A DNA stretch of 64,000 nt, taken from contig NZ_RJKS01000003.1 of NCBI RefSeq assembly GCF_003762905.1, forward strand, positions 1 to 64,000, given 5' to 3'. Below are positions 47,095 to 55,529 of this stretch, piece by piece. The stretch comes from Curtobacterium sp. ZW137 (GTDB lineage: Bacteria > Actinomycetota > Actinomycetes > Actinomycetales > Microbacteriaceae). Each line of letters starts with the position of its first letter. The stretch's first letter is position 1. The position numbers and the translations under genes were made by a program. The notes under the pieces were generated by a model, which worked only from the letters and a program-made list of their open reading frames with translations, did no database searches and was not told where the DNA came from.

Positions 47095-47614
47095 CGAGTG
47101 CCTCCTGTCCGACGGGGCCGGGCCCCGGCGTCTGCGCGGGTGCGAGCGCGGCCCGCATCACCCACGCGTCGACGCCGTCCGGCTGGTAGTAGCGCGGCCG
47201 GGTGGCGATGTGCTCGAACCCGAACGCGGTGTACATCGCCTGGGCGACCGGGTTGTCGGCGCGGACCTCGAGGAAGACCTCTTCCACGCCACGGCGACGG
47301 GCTTCGTCGAGGAGCTCGGTGAACAGCACGCGGCCGATGCCCTCCCCGCGGTGCTCCGCCGACACCGCGATCGTCTGGACGTCGGCGACCGGGTTGCCCG
47401 CGAGCGAGGACAGGCCCGCGTACCCGACGATCGTCGGCGCACCGTCGTCGGTGGTCTCGACGACGACGTAGTACCCGTGGGGCGAGTACAGCTCGCCGGA
47501 CATCTGCGATGCCGACCAGGCGTCGGTGGGGAACGAGGCGTGCTCCAGCCACATCACGTCGTCGAGGTCCTGCGGATGGGCGCGCCGCAGGCGCAGCCCG
47601 GCGGGCAGGGTCAC
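47087..47614 (-). CDS. rimI: Ribosomal protein bS18-alanine N-acetyltransferase-like GNAT protein
   Basis: This 175-residue GNAT protein has [49 protein letters not shown] for acetyl-CoA binding and [38 protein letters not shown] at the end, the RimI hallmarks. It could acetylate ribosomal protein S18 or other N-termini. GTG 47614 overlaps the tsaB stop by 4 bp; the open frame upstream of it is shadow. Its place between tsaB and tsaD is the usual order. Confidence 0.93.
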   Translation of the reverse strand: MTLPAGLRLRRAHPQDLDDVMWLEHASFPTDAWSASQMSGELYSPHGYYVVVETTDDGAPTIVGYAGLSSLAGNPVADVQTIAVSAEHRGEGIGRVLFTELLDEARRRGVEEVFLEVRADNPVAQAMYTAFGFEHIATRPRYYQPDGVDAWVMRAALAPAQTPGPGPVGQEALDA

Positions 47615-48231
47615 CGGCCCACCCGCTTGGGTGCGCCGGGCATCGTGACGTCGGGATCGCGGAGGTAGAGGGGGGCGTCCTCGGCGAAGGAACCGCCGGA
47701 CGCGAGCCGGTCCGCGGCGAGCGCCCCGAGCCTCCCGGCGGGGATGGTGGTCGCGGTGACCCGCGGGAGCTGCCTGGAGGCTCCCAGCACGTCGTCGAGG
47801 TCCGCCGGCCTGGCCAGGCCAGGGCCCGCAGTGCGCGTGCCGGTCTGGTCGTGGACGCTCCAGTAGACCTCGCGCCGGCGGGCGTCCGTCAGGACGACGA
47901 CGGGGCCGTCGGCTTCCGACGTCGCCTCGGCTGCGACCGCGTCGTGGCTGACCAGCGGCAGGAACGGGACGTCGCGTGCCACGGCGAAGGTGCGTGCGGC
48001 CGCGATGCCGACGCGGAGGCCGGTGAACGGGCCGGGGCCCATGCCCGCGACGACGCCGGTGACGTCCGCGGCGGTGATGCCGGCGTCGTCGAGCACGCCC
48101 TGCAGGAACGGACCGATCACCTCGGCATGGCGGCGGGAGTCCTCGGTGGACCGTTCCGCGAGGACCGTCCGGGTCTCGGGGTCGACGACGGCGACGGAGG
48201 TCCCGGCGGAGGTGTCGATCGCGAGCAGCAC
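47611..48231 (-). CDS. tsaB: tRNA threonylcarbamoyladenosine biosynthesis protein TsaB
   Basis: This 206-residue ASKHA-fold partner of TsaD has LLAIDTSAGTSVAVVD at the start, RHAEVIGPFLQGVLDDAGI, and VVAGMGPGPFTGLRVGIAAARTFAVARDVPFLPLVSHDAVA. The GTG at 48231 (VLLAIDTS) lies 6 nt after TACGAT, so it is likely leaderless; the longer frame 5' lacks support. Normally tsaE lies directly upstream; here two GH16 genes and arr intervene. Confidence 0.95.
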   Translation of the reverse strand: MLLAIDTSAGTSVAVVDPETRTVLAERSTEDSRRHAEVIGPFLQGVLDDAGITAADVTGVVAGMGPGPFTGLRVGIAAARTFAVARDVPFLPLVSHDAVAAEATSEADGPVVVLTDARRREVYWSVHDQTGTRTAGPGLARPADLDDVLGASRQLPRVTATTIPAGRLGALAADRLASGGSFAEDAPLYLRDPDVTMPGAPKRVGR

Positions 48232-48237
48232 CCGTCC

Positions 48238-48243
48238 ATCGTA
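48238..48243 (-). promoter_or_regulatory. -10 hexamer TACGAT of a leaderless tsaB-rimI-tsaD transcript
   Basis: TACGAT on the minus strand is 6 nt upstream of the tsaB GTG. It provides a separate promoter for the three-gene unit now cut off from tsaE. Confidence 0.5.
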
Positions 48244-48364
48244 GGCGGACAGAACCGGTGGTTCGCCCTCCCTCTGGGGGCAGGACGGCGCTGTCGGGCC
48301 GGTCGCCGCGACCGACAGTTCCGGGTACGAGCCCGCCGGGAGGGCTCGATCCCAGGGAGAGCTC

Positions 48365-49114
48365 ATGCACAAGCGCTTCACCACGGCCGCCGTCGCCGCC
48401 GTGATCCTCACCGCCGCACTGGTCGCTGCACCGCTCGGAGGCGGAGGCACCGCCGAGGCTGCCGTGCCGGTGGGCAACATCGGGAAGTTCAAGCAGACCT
48501 TCCGCGAGGACTTCAAGACCGCTGCTCCCGCGAAGGGCAAGTTCGCGAAGACCTACGCGAAGTCGTGGCAGCCGTACCCGGACGGGATGTCCGGGATGTA
48601 CTACTCGGGTTCACAGATCAGCGCGCACGACGGCTCGATGGACGTCGTCCTGGACGGCAAGCACGGCGCTGCCGGGACCTTCGGGACGCCGACCGGCGCC
48701 TGGGGGCACGTCGGCGGGAAGTTCTCCATCCGCGCTCGGGCGCTCGGCGGCAAGGCCAACGGTGCGGCGTTCATGCTCTGGCCGACGTCGAACGTGTGGT
48801 CCGACGGGGAGATCGACTTCCCGGAGAGCAACTTCGAGGCGACGCCGATGGTCCACCACCACTCGATGGTGAAGGGCAAGGAGGTCAACGCGATCAGCAC
48901 CTCGACGGGCGTCAAGTGGAAGGACTGGCACGTCTACTCGGTCGAGTGGATCCCCGGGAAGTCCGTCACCTACTTCGTCGACAACCGGGTGATCAGCAAG
49001 GTCACGAAGGACGTCCCGAAGACCGCGCACCGGTACATGTTCCAGGTCGGGAACTGGGGCGCTGCCGGACACCTGTACATCGACTGGGTCACGACCTACG
49101 ACTACAAGCCCTGA
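48365..49114 (+). CDS. Secreted glycoside hydrolase family 16-type protein, copy 1
   Basis: This 249-residue protein has a Sec signal peptide (KRFTTAAVAAVILTAALVAAPLGGG, cleavage near AEAA) and a GH16 beta-jelly-roll domain with the catalytic motif DGEIDFPESNFEA: the two Glu and middle Asp of ExDxxE. Further match: SWQPYPDG, HDGSMDVVLDGKHGAAGTFGTP, WHVYSVEWIPGKSVTYFVDN. It likely cleaves a beta-glucan or a related polysaccharide outside the cell. It is a tandem paralogue of the next gene. ATG 48365 has GGGAGAG upstream. Together with arr it interrupts the tsaE-tsaB order. Confidence 0.9.
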   Translation: MHKRFTTAAVAAVILTAALVAAPLGGGGTAEAAVPVGNIGKFKQTFREDFKTAAPAKGKFAKTYAKSWQPYPDGMSGMYYSGSQISAHDGSMDVVLDGKHGAAGTFGTPTGAWGHVGGKFSIRARALGGKANGAAFMLWPTSNVWSDGEIDFPESNFEATPMVHHHSMVKGKEVNAISTSTGVKWKDWHVYSVEWIPGKSVTYFVDNRVISKVTKDVPKTAHRYMFQVGNWGAAGHLYIDWVTTYDYKP

Positions 49115-49120
49115 CCGGGT

Positions 49121-49142
49121 GTCCCCTACTCGGGGGACTTTT
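49121..49142 (+). terminator. Terminator between the two GH16 genes
   Basis: GTCCCC (49121-49126) and GGGGAC (49133-49138) form a short perfect stem, followed by TTTT. This is one of the few hairpins in the window with a T-run, and it follows GH16 copy 1 by only 6 nt. Confidence 0.65.
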
Positions 49143-49156
49143 CGGCTGTCCAATCC

Positions 49157-49186
49157 TTGTGATACGTCATCGAATCTGCTTAGAGT
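49157..49186 (+). promoter_or_regulatory. Promoter of GH16 copy 2
   Basis: TTGTGA (49157-49162) and TAGAGT (49181-49186) are separated by 18 nt, in a stretch with lower GC than the surroundings. The start site would lie ~70 nt before the ATG. Confidence 0.55.
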
Positions 49187-49261
49187 GCTCGCCGTGCCGA
49201 GATCCGGCTGTGCGGCACTCGTGGGGACGGGCGCTGCGCTCACGTCAGGGAAATGACATCC

Positions 49262-50011
49262 ATGCAGACACGTACCAAGCGAGCGGCACTCACTGCGGCA
49301 CTGCTCGGCGCCACACTCGTCGCCGTCCCGTTCGGAGGGGCGTCGGCCGCATCCGCAGCGACGACCTCCGTCACCGGAGCCCAGTTCGAACAGACCTACG
49401 GCGAGGACTTCGCCACCGATGCGGCGGCCGGCGGACAGTTCGCGCGGCAGTACGCGAACTCCTGGCAGCCGTACCCGGACGGGACCGGCGGGATGTGGTA
49501 CTCCGGCTCGCAGATCAGCGCGCACGACGGGTACATGGACGTCGCGCTCGACGGGCGGCACGGCGCAGCCGGGACCTTCGGCACCCCGTCCGGAGCCTGG
49601 AGCCACCAGGGCGGCAAGTTCACCGTCCGGGCGATGGCGACCGGCGGTGACCGGAACGGCGCGGCGTTCATCCTCTACCCGACGTCGAACCGCTGGGCCG
49701 ACGGGGAGATCGACTTCCCGGAGAGCAACTTCGAAGCGACGCCGATGGCGTACCAGCACCTGATGACCCCTGGACTCGAGGGCCTCTCGCACAGCGCCAG
49801 CACCGGCGTCTCGTGGCGGGACTGGCACACCTACTCGGTCGAGTGGATCCCGGGGCAGTCCGTGACGTACCTCGTCGACGACCGGGTGGTCCAGCGGATC
49901 ACCTCGGACGTCCCGACCACGCCGCACCGCTACATGTTCCAGGTCGGCAACTGGGGCGCTTCCGGGCACCTCTACATCAACTGGGTCAGCATGGCCGAGT
50001 ACGTGGGCTGA
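49262..50011 (+). CDS. Secreted glycoside hydrolase family 16-type protein, copy 2
   Basis: This is a 249-residue paralogue of the preceding gene, with a signal peptide (TKRAALTAALLGATLVAVPFGG, cleavage near ASAA) and GH16 motif DGEIDFPESNFEA with both catalytic Glu. Conserved blocks shared with copy 1: NSWQPYPDG, YSGSQISAHDG, RYMFQVGNWGA. I chose ATG 49262 (MQTRTKRAAL) with AGGGAA 9 nt upstream; ATG 49253 would leave no spacing and 249 residues then equals the length of copy 1. It has its own promoter and is 4 bp from arr. Confidence 0.9.
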   Translation: MQTRTKRAALTAALLGATLVAVPFGGASAASAATTSVTGAQFEQTYGEDFATDAAAGGQFARQYANSWQPYPDGTGGMWYSGSQISAHDGYMDVALDGRHGAAGTFGTPSGAWSHQGGKFTVRAMATGGDRNGAAFILYPTSNRWADGEIDFPESNFEATPMAYQHLMTPGLEGLSHSASTGVSWRDWHTYSVEWIPGQSVTYLVDDRVVQRITSDVPTTPHRYMFQVGNWGASGHLYINWVSMAEYVG

Positions 50012-50015
50012 CCCG

Positions 50016-50432
50016 ATGGCCGAGGAGCAGACGCTGGACGACGGGCCGTTCTTCCACGGGACGAAGGCCGACCTCCGGGTGGGTGACCTGCTGACCGCGG
50101 GGTTCCGGTCGAACTACCGTCCGGAGATCGTGATGAACCACGTCTACTTCACGGCCGTCGGTGCCGGCGCCGGGCTCGCAGCGGAACTCGCTGCGGGTCC
50201 CGGCGAGCCGCGCGTGTACATCGTCGAGCCGACGGGTGCGTTCGAGGACGACCCGAACGTGACCGACCGGAAGTTCCCGGGCAACCCGACGCGGTCCTAC
50301 CGCAGCACGTCGCCCATCCGGGTGGTCGGCGAGGTGACGGACTGGACCCGGCTCACGCCCGAGGCGCTGCAGACCTGGCGGGACCGGCTCGCCGTGCTCC
50401 GGACCGAAGAACGCGGCGCCATCATCAACTGA
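50016..50432 (+). CDS. arr: NAD(+)--rifampin ADP-ribosyltransferase
   Basis: This 138-residue Arr enzyme inactivates rifamycins by ADP-ribosylation. It has the family sequence almost throughout: PFFHGTKADLRVGDLLTAGFRSN, VMNHVYFTA, RVYIVEPTGAFEDDPNVTDRKFPGNPTRSYRS and RVVGEVTDW. The His of FFHGTK and the Asp of VTDW are expected catalytic or NAD-binding residues. It starts 4 bp after GH16 copy 2, so both may share one mRNA. Chromosomal arr genes are common in environmental Actinobacteria. Confidence 0.96.
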   Translation: MAEEQTLDDGPFFHGTKADLRVGDLLTAGFRSNYRPEIVMNHVYFTAVGAGAGLAAELAAGPGEPRVYIVEPTGAFEDDPNVTDRKFPGNPTRSYRSTSPIRVVGEVTDWTRLTPEALQTWRDRLAVLRTEERGAIIN

Positions 50433-50460
50433 CGCCGCACCACCTGACGGTCGGCGTCAG
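50429..50460. terminator. Bidirectional terminator between arr and tsaE
   Basis: CTGACGCCG (50429-50437) and CGGCGTCAG (50452-50460) form a perfect 9-bp stem. Each arm includes a stop codon of one of the two convergent genes. Confidence 0.7.
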
Positions 50461-50960
50461 AGCGTGACGCCGACCCAGCGTGGACCGGTCGCGGTGACGA
50501 CCACGCGGCGGGGTTCGTCGGGGACGTCGTCCGGGTCGAGGTCGTCCGGCGCGGCATCGGTCGCGTCGGCTCCGGTCGCGCGGACGATCTCGACGTCGAG
50601 CACGCTGTCGGTGATGCCCTCGACGAAGCCCCGCCCCCACTCGACGACGACGATCGAGGCGTCCCAGTCGAGGTCGAGGTCGTCGAGCTCCACCGGGTCG
50701 GACAGTCGGTACGCGTCCACGTGCACGAGGTCAGGGCCGGACGTCGTGGGATGGGTCCGCGCAAGCACGAACGTCGGGCTCGAGACCTGCCCGCGAGCGC
50801 CGAGCGCCGCCCCGAGACCCCGCGTCAACGTGGTCTTGCCGGCACCGAGCGGCCCGGTCAGGACGACCAGGTCGCCGGCGCGGAGGACCGCGGCGAGCCG
50901 GGCACCGAGCGCACCCATCTCCTCGGTGCTCGCGACCGTGGTGTCCAGGAGGACGGTCAC
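50457..50960 (-). CDS. tsaE: tRNA threonylcarbamoyladenosine biosynthesis ATPase TsaE
   Basis: This 167-residue P-loop ATPase of the t6A pathway has TVASTEEMGALGARLAAVL, Walker A LTGPLGAGKTTLTRGLG (around 36-50), PTFVLARTHPT, LVHVDAYRLSDPVEL and the SIVVVEWGRG motif. It drives turnover of the TsaBD complex. GTG 50960 overlaps the stop of the first alanine racemase gene by 4 bp. It is the last gene of glmS-acpS-alr-alr-tsaE. Confidence 0.95.
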   Translation of the reverse strand: MTVLLDTTVASTEEMGALGARLAAVLRAGDLVVLTGPLGAGKTTLTRGLGAALGARGQVSSPTFVLARTHPTTSGPDLVHVDAYRLSDPVELDDLDLDWDASIVVVEWGRGFVEGITDSVLDVEIVRATGADATDAAPDDLDPDDVPDEPRRVVVTATGPRWVGVTL

Positions 50961-52120
50961 GGGTTCTCGCCCCGGAGGTACTCGCCCACCCGGCCCTCGA
51001 CGGAGTGCCCCGCGTAGACGCGCGGCACGCGGGAACCGATCCGGCAGACGATCTCCTCGCCGATGGTGCCGAGCGCCTCGCCCCACTCCAGGACGGTCAT
51101 CTCGTCGCGCTCCCCCGTGCCGAACAGCACCACGGTGTCACCGACCTGGACGTCGTCGTCGCCGACGTCCACCAGGAACTGGTCCATCGCGACCCGCCCG
51201 GCGATCGGGTACCGCTTGCCGCCGATCGTCACCTCGAGCCGGCCCTGCGCGGACCGCGGGACCCCGTCCGCGTAGCCGAGCGGGACGAGCGCCAGCGTGG
51301 TCTCGCGGTCGGTGCGGTACGTGTAGTCGTACGACACCCCGGTGTCGACGGGGACCCGCTTGGTCTTCGCGACCGACGCCGTCAGGGTCATCACGGGTTC
51401 GAGGCCGAGGTCCGCCGCGGAGACGCCGTCCGCGCCGGGGATGCCGAACAGGTTCGCCCCCATCCGGACCATGTCCTTCCGGAACTCCTTGCGCTCGAGG
51501 CCGGCGAGCGACGCGGCGACGTGCTCGAGCGGCAGGTCGAGGCCGAGGTCCTCCGCCCGCTCGATCGCGTCCTCGAACAGCGACACGGCGGCGCGGTCGT
51601 CGTCGTCCGAGGACTCCGCCAGGTGCGTGTACGCGGCGACGACCTCGATGCGTCCGGCACGCTCGGCGTCCCGGGCCGTCTCGACCAGGGCGGGCCAGTC
51701 GTCGACGGCGGAACCGTCGCGGTGGAGGCCGGTGTCGACGCCGAGGTGCACCCGCGCCGGGCGCTGGTCCACCGCGTCGACCACGCGCTGCAGCTCGGCG
51801 ACGTTCGAGACGCCGAGGTCCACCGCGGAGTCGATCGCGTCACGGAAGTCGAGGGCCGGGTCGTGCTGCCACGTGAAGAGGTGGACGTCCTCGCCGACGC
51901 CGATCGACCGCAGCCGGAGCGCGGCCGGGACGGTGAGGACGCCGATCCAGCGGATGCCGGCATCGACGGCCGCGAGGGCGATGGGCTCGAGGCCGTGCCC
52001 GTACGCGTCGGCCTTCATGATGGCCATCACCTCGACCGGGTCCATCCACCCACGGACCCGCTCGAGGTTCGCGCGGTACGCGTCGAGGTCGATCTCGGCC
52101 TGGCGCAGGGGCGCGCTCAC
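50957..52120 (-). CDS. alr: Alanine racemase-type PLP enzyme, copy 1 (downstream)
   Basis: This 387-residue Fold III PLP enzyme has the PLP lysine Lys36 in IMKADAYGHG, catalytic Tyr264 in GVSYDYTYR, LGYADGVPR and the normal GRVAMDQFLVDVG. It departs from alanine racemases near the C-terminus: where the usual motif is TINYEV with the phosphate-contacting Tyr, this reads TIGEEIVCRIG (Glu355). It ends SRVPRVYAG like other Alr. The start GTG 52120 overlaps the upstream alr-type gene by 4 bp. It may be a true Alr or have shifted specificity. Confidence 0.88.
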   Translation of the reverse strand: MSAPLRQAEIDLDAYRANLERVRGWMDPVEVMAIMKADAYGHGLEPIALAAVDAGIRWIGVLTVPAALRLRSIGVGEDVHLFTWQHDPALDFRDAIDSAVDLGVSNVAELQRVVDAVDQRPARVHLGVDTGLHRDGSAVDDWPALVETARDAERAGRIEVVAAYTHLAESSDDDDRAAVSLFEDAIERAEDLGLDLPLEHVAASLAGLERKEFRKDMVRMGANLFGIPGADGVSAADLGLEPVMTLTASVAKTKRVPVDTGVSYDYTYRTDRETTLALVPLGYADGVPRSAQGRLEVTIGGKRYPIAGRVAMDQFLVDVGDDDVQVGDTVVLFGTGERDEMTVLEWGEALGTIGEEIVCRIGSRVPRVYAGHSVEGRVGEYLRGENP

Positions 52121-53220
52121 GTCGTCCTCCGTTCGATGCTCCGGCCGAGCCGGGCCACCACCTCGTAGTTGATCGTGTCGACGGCGGCCGCCCAGTCCTC
52201 GACGGCGGGGTCGCCGTTCGCCGGGTCGCCCCAGAGGACGACCTCGTCGCCGGCGGCCACCTCGGCGTCGCCGATGTCGATGTGCATGGCGTTCATCGCC
52301 ACCCGGCCGACGACCGGGAAGCGTCGGTCGCCGATGCGGACCGAGACGTGGTTGCCGAACGCACGGTCGAAGCCGTCCGCGTACCCGAGTCCGATCACCG
52401 CGAGCCGGGTGTCCGACTCCGCACGCCACGTGTAGCCGTAGCTGACGCCGTCCCCAGCGGGCACGACGACCGTGCGGAGGACCGCCGCCGTCACGCGCAT
52501 CGCCGGGCGGAGCCCCAGCTCGGCGGACGTCCGGTCCGCGAACGGGCTCAGCCCGTAGAGCGCGATCCCGATGCGGGCCAGGTCACGGCGGGTCTCCGGG
52601 ACCGCGATGCTCGCGGCGCTGGCGGCCAGGTGCACCACGTCCGGCACGATCCCCCGCGACGACAGGCCGTCGAGCGCCCGCTGCAGTGCGGCGTCCTGGT
52701 CGAGGTCGTCGGTGCGTGAGGCGTTCGACAGGTGCGACATCAGTCCCTCGACGCGGGTCCGGGCACCGCCGCGGGCGAGCGACGCCGCACGGTCGAAGAG
52801 CTCCGACCACTCGGACTCCACCGCGCCGTTCCGGCTGAGGCCCGTGTCCACGCAGATGTGCACGGCGCGGACCTCGGCGTCGGCGGCGCTGGAGAGCTGC
52901 TCGACGCTGGAGACGGCCGGGGTGATCCCGAACTGGGCGGCACGACGGAAGTCCTCGTCCGGGGCGTGCAGCCACGCGAGGATGCGGACCCCCTCGTCGA
53001 TGCCGGCCTGCCGGAGCGCGATGCCCTCGTCGATGTCCGCGACGCCGAGCCACTCCGCACCGGCGTCCACGAACGCCTGCGCGGCCGCAGCCGCGCCGTG
53101 GCCGTACGCGTTCGCCTTGACGACGGCGATGACGCCGGACGGGGCCACCTGTTCGGCGACCGTCGCGTAGTTGGCGATCAGGGCCTCCCGGTCGACCGTG
53201 ATCCCGGTGAACGCACTCAA
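52117..53220 (-). CDS. alr: Alanine racemase-type PLP enzyme, copy 2 (upstream)
   Basis: This 367-residue Fold III PLP enzyme has Lys35 in VVKANAYGHG, Tyr261 in GVSYGYTWR, GLGYADGFDR and a normal TINYEV with Tyr352. The otherwise conserved MDQ motif reads GRVAMNAMHIDIG, with Asn-Ala in place of Asp-Gln. It shares only framework motifs with copy 1, so the two are not a recent duplication. It overlaps acpS by 4 bp and copy 1 by 4 bp. A second racemase of D-alanine or another amino acid is the likely role. Confidence 0.88.
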   Translation of the reverse strand: MSAFTGITVDREALIANYATVAEQVAPSGVIAVVKANAYGHGAAAAAQAFVDAGAEWLGVADIDEGIALRQAGIDEGVRILAWLHAPDEDFRRAAQFGITPAVSSVEQLSSAADAEVRAVHICVDTGLSRNGAVESEWSELFDRAASLARGGARTRVEGLMSHLSNASRTDDLDQDAALQRALDGLSSRGIVPDVVHLAASAASIAVPETRRDLARIGIALYGLSPFADRTSAELGLRPAMRVTAAVLRTVVVPAGDGVSYGYTWRAESDTRLAVIGLGYADGFDRAFGNHVSVRIGDRRFPVVGRVAMNAMHIDIGDAEVAAGDEVVLWGDPANGDPAVEDWAAAVDTINYEVVARLGRSIERRTT

Positions 53221-53597
53221 GCCTTGTCCTCTGTCCCCTCGATGACCACGAAGGCCGTGGCGATCCCCCCATCATGGGAGAGCGACAGGTGCACCGCCGT
53301 GACGCCACGCGCGTCGGCCACCCGCCGGGCACCCTCGTGGAGCGTCAGCGACGGGTTCCGCTGGTCGTCCGAGACCACCTCGAGCTCCTGCCAGCTGAGC
53401 CCAGCACTCGACCCGAACGCCTTGATCAGCGCTTCCTTCGCGGCGAACCGCGCCGCGAGGGACGCGATCGGCCGGGGCTCGCCGTCACGGACGAGCTCCG
53501 ACGTCGTGAACAGGCGCGTCCGCATCGCGGGCGTCCGTGTCAGGACCCGCTCGAACCGCTCCAGGTCGACCACGTCGACCCCGATGCCGATGATCAC
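53217..53597 (-). CDS. acpS: Holo-[acyl-carrier-protein] synthase
   Basis: This 126-residue 4'-phosphopantetheinyl transferase has IIGIGVDVVDLERFERVL with Asp8 and AARFAAKEALIKAFG with the second metal-binding acidic residue, and HLSLSHDGGIATAFVV near the end. It activates acyl carrier protein with CoA; coaA for CoA is 4 kb away. The start is GTG 53597, 6 bp after glmS; it overlaps the racemase gene by 4 bp. Confidence 0.95.
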   Translation of the reverse strand: MIIGIGVDVVDLERFERVLTRTPAMRTRLFTTSELVRDGEPRPIASLAARFAAKEALIKAFGSSAGLSWQELEVVSDDQRNPSLTLHEGARRVADARGVTAVHLSLSHDGGIATAFVVIEGTEDKA

Positions 53598-53603
53598 GCG
53601 CGA

Positions 53604-55451
53604 CTACTCGACGGTGACCGACTTCGCGAGGTTGCGCGGCTGGTCGACGTCGAGGCCCTTCGCGGCCGCGAGCTCCATGCCGAACATGTGCAGCGGGGCC
53701 ACGGCGAGCAGCGGCTCGAAGAGCGGCGTCGCGAGCGGGATCCGGAGGACCTCGTCGGCGAAGGGCAGCACCGCGGCGTCGCCCTCTTCGGCGATGGCGA
53801 TCACCCGGGCGCCGCGAGCGCGGATCTCCTGGATGTTCGACACCACCTTCGGGTGCAGCGAACGGGCGTCACGCGGCGACGGCACGATGACGAAGACGAT
53901 CTGCCCCGGCTCGATGAGCGCGATCGGACCGTGCTTCAGCTCACCGGCGGCGAAGCCCTCGGCGTGGATGTACGCGAGCTCCTTGAGCTTCAGCGCGCCC
54001 TCGAGTGCGATCGGGTACCCGACGTGGCGGCCGAGGAACAGCACGCTGCGGGTGTCGGCCATCCACTTCGCGAGCTCGGCGACACCGGAGGCGTCCTCGA
54101 TGGTCTGCTGCAGCTTCGCCGGCAGCGCTTCGAGCTCGGCGACCTGCACGGCGATCTGCTCCGCCGTCAGGGTGCCGCGGATCGTGGCGAGGTGCAGCCC
54201 GAGCAGGTACAGCGCGACACCCTGCGCGAGGAACGCCTTCGTCGATGCGACGGCGACCTCCGGCCCGGCGTGCGTGTAGATCACGGCGTCGGACTCGCGC
54301 GGGATCGTGGCGCCCTGGGTGTTGCAGATCGAGAGGACCTGCGCGCCCTGCTCCCGCGCGTACTTCACGGCCATCAGCGTGTCCATGGTCTCGCCGGACT
54401 GGCTGATCGACACGACGAGGGTGTTCTCGTCGAGCACCGGGTCGCGGTAGCGGAACTCGTGGGCCAGCTCCACCTCCACCGGGACGCGTGCCCACTGCTC
54501 GATGGCGTACTTGCCGAGGATGCCGGCGTACGCCGCGGTGCCGCAGGCGATGACGATGACGCGGTCGACCTGCTGCAGGCGCTCCGCGATCGGGTCGAGG
54601 TCGTGCAGGGTGACCGCGCCGTCGTGCACGCGGCCGAGGATCGTCTTCGCGACGGCCTCGGGCTCCTCGCTGATCTCCTTCGCCATGAAGGAGGACCAGC
54701 CGCCCTTGTCCGCGGCGGACGCGTCCCAGTTCACCTCGAACTCGTTCGCCTCGGCGGGGGTCCCGTCGAAGTGGATGACGTCGACGCCGTCCGGGCGGAT
54801 CGTGACGATCTCGTCCTGACCGATCGACAGGGCACGCTGCGTGTACGCGACGAACGCGGCGACGTCCGAGCCCATGAAGTTCTCGCCGTCGCCGAGCCCC
54901 ACCACGAGGGGCGAGTTGCGACGGGCGCCGACGACGACACCCGTCTGGTCGGCGTGCACGACGAGGAGCGTGAAGGCGCCCTCGAGCCGCTGCACGGTCT
55001 GCTGCATGGCGCTCGTCAGGTCGCCGGTGGCACGGAAGGCGCGGGCGACGAGGTGCGCCGCGACCTCGGAGTCGGTCTCGCTGAGGAACTCGACGCCCTC
55101 GGCGACGAGTTCGGCACGCAGCTCGGAGAAGTTCTCGATGATGCCGTTGTGGATGAGCGCCAGCTTGCCGCCGTCGGCGAGGTGCGGGTGCGCGTTCTCG
55201 TCCGTCGGGCCGCCGTGGGTCGCCCAGCGGGTGTGCCCGATGCCGGTCCCACCGTCGGCGATGGGGTGCGATTCGAGCTCGTCCACGAGGGCCTGGAGCT
55301 TGCCGGCCTTCTTGGCCGAGGTCAGGTCACCGGACGGGTCGATGACCGCGATGCCGGCCGAGTCGTACCCGCGGTACTCGAGCCGACGGAGACCACCGAG
55401 GAGCACGTCCGTGCTGCTGTTGCTGCCGACGTAGCCGACGATTCCACACAT
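53604..55451 (-). CDS. glmS: Glutamine--fructose-6-phosphate aminotransferase (isomerising)
   Basis: GlmS makes glucosamine 6-phosphate, the first step to UDP-GlcNAc. The 615-residue enzyme has N-terminal nucleophile Cys2 (MCGIVGYVGSN), the glutaminase domain (HTRWATHGGPTDENAHPH; HNGIIENF) and two SIS isomerase domains (SQSGETMDTL; STKAFLAQ) and ends NLAKSVTVE. ATG 55451 is 7 nt after TAGGAT. First gene of glmS-acpS-alr-alr-tsaE; glmM is 5 kb away on the same strand. Confidence 0.98.
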   Translation of the reverse strand: MCGIVGYVGSNSSTDVLLGGLRRLEYRGYDSAGIAVIDPSGDLTSAKKAGKLQALVDELESHPIADGGTGIGHTRWATHGGPTDENAHPHLADGGKLALIHNGIIENFSELRAELVAEGVEFLSETDSEVAAHLVARAFRATGDLTSAMQQTVQRLEGAFTLLVVHADQTGVVVGARRNSPLVVGLGDGENFMGSDVAAFVAYTQRALSIGQDEIVTIRPDGVDVIHFDGTPAEANEFEVNWDASAADKGGWSSFMAKEISEEPEAVAKTILGRVHDGAVTLHDLDPIAERLQQVDRVIVIACGTAAYAGILGKYAIEQWARVPVEVELAHEFRYRDPVLDENTLVVSISQSGETMDTLMAVKYAREQGAQVLSICNTQGATIPRESDAVIYTHAGPEVAVASTKAFLAQGVALYLLGLHLATIRGTLTAEQIAVQVAELEALPAKLQQTIEDASGVAELAKWMADTRSVLFLGRHVGYPIALEGALKLKELAYIHAEGFAAGELKHGPIALIEPGQIVFVIVPSPRDARSLHPKVVSNIQEIRARGARVIAIAEEGDAAVLPFADEVLRIPLATPLFEPLLAVAPLHMFGMELAAAKGLDVDQPRNLAKSVTVE

Positions 55452-55458
55452 GGTCCCG

Positions 55459-55464
55459 ATCCTA
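55459..55464 (-). promoter_or_regulatory. -10 hexamer TAGGAT of a leaderless glmS transcript
   Basis: TAGGAT on the minus strand lies 7 nt before the glmS ATG. This leaves no room for a 5' ribozyme such as the glmS ribozyme of Firmicutes. Confidence 0.55.
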
Positions 55465-55529
55465 CGATGCGGCGGGGACTGCTCCCTGCGAGGAGACCTG
55501 ATCGATACTGATCTGGCGGTCTGCCGCTT

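Noticed and set aside
48331-48364. Hairpin CGAGCCC/GGGCTCG just before GH16 copy 1 as a riboswitch
   Set aside because: It is a 7-bp stem in a short leader without any recognisable aptamer; it may be only local palindrome.
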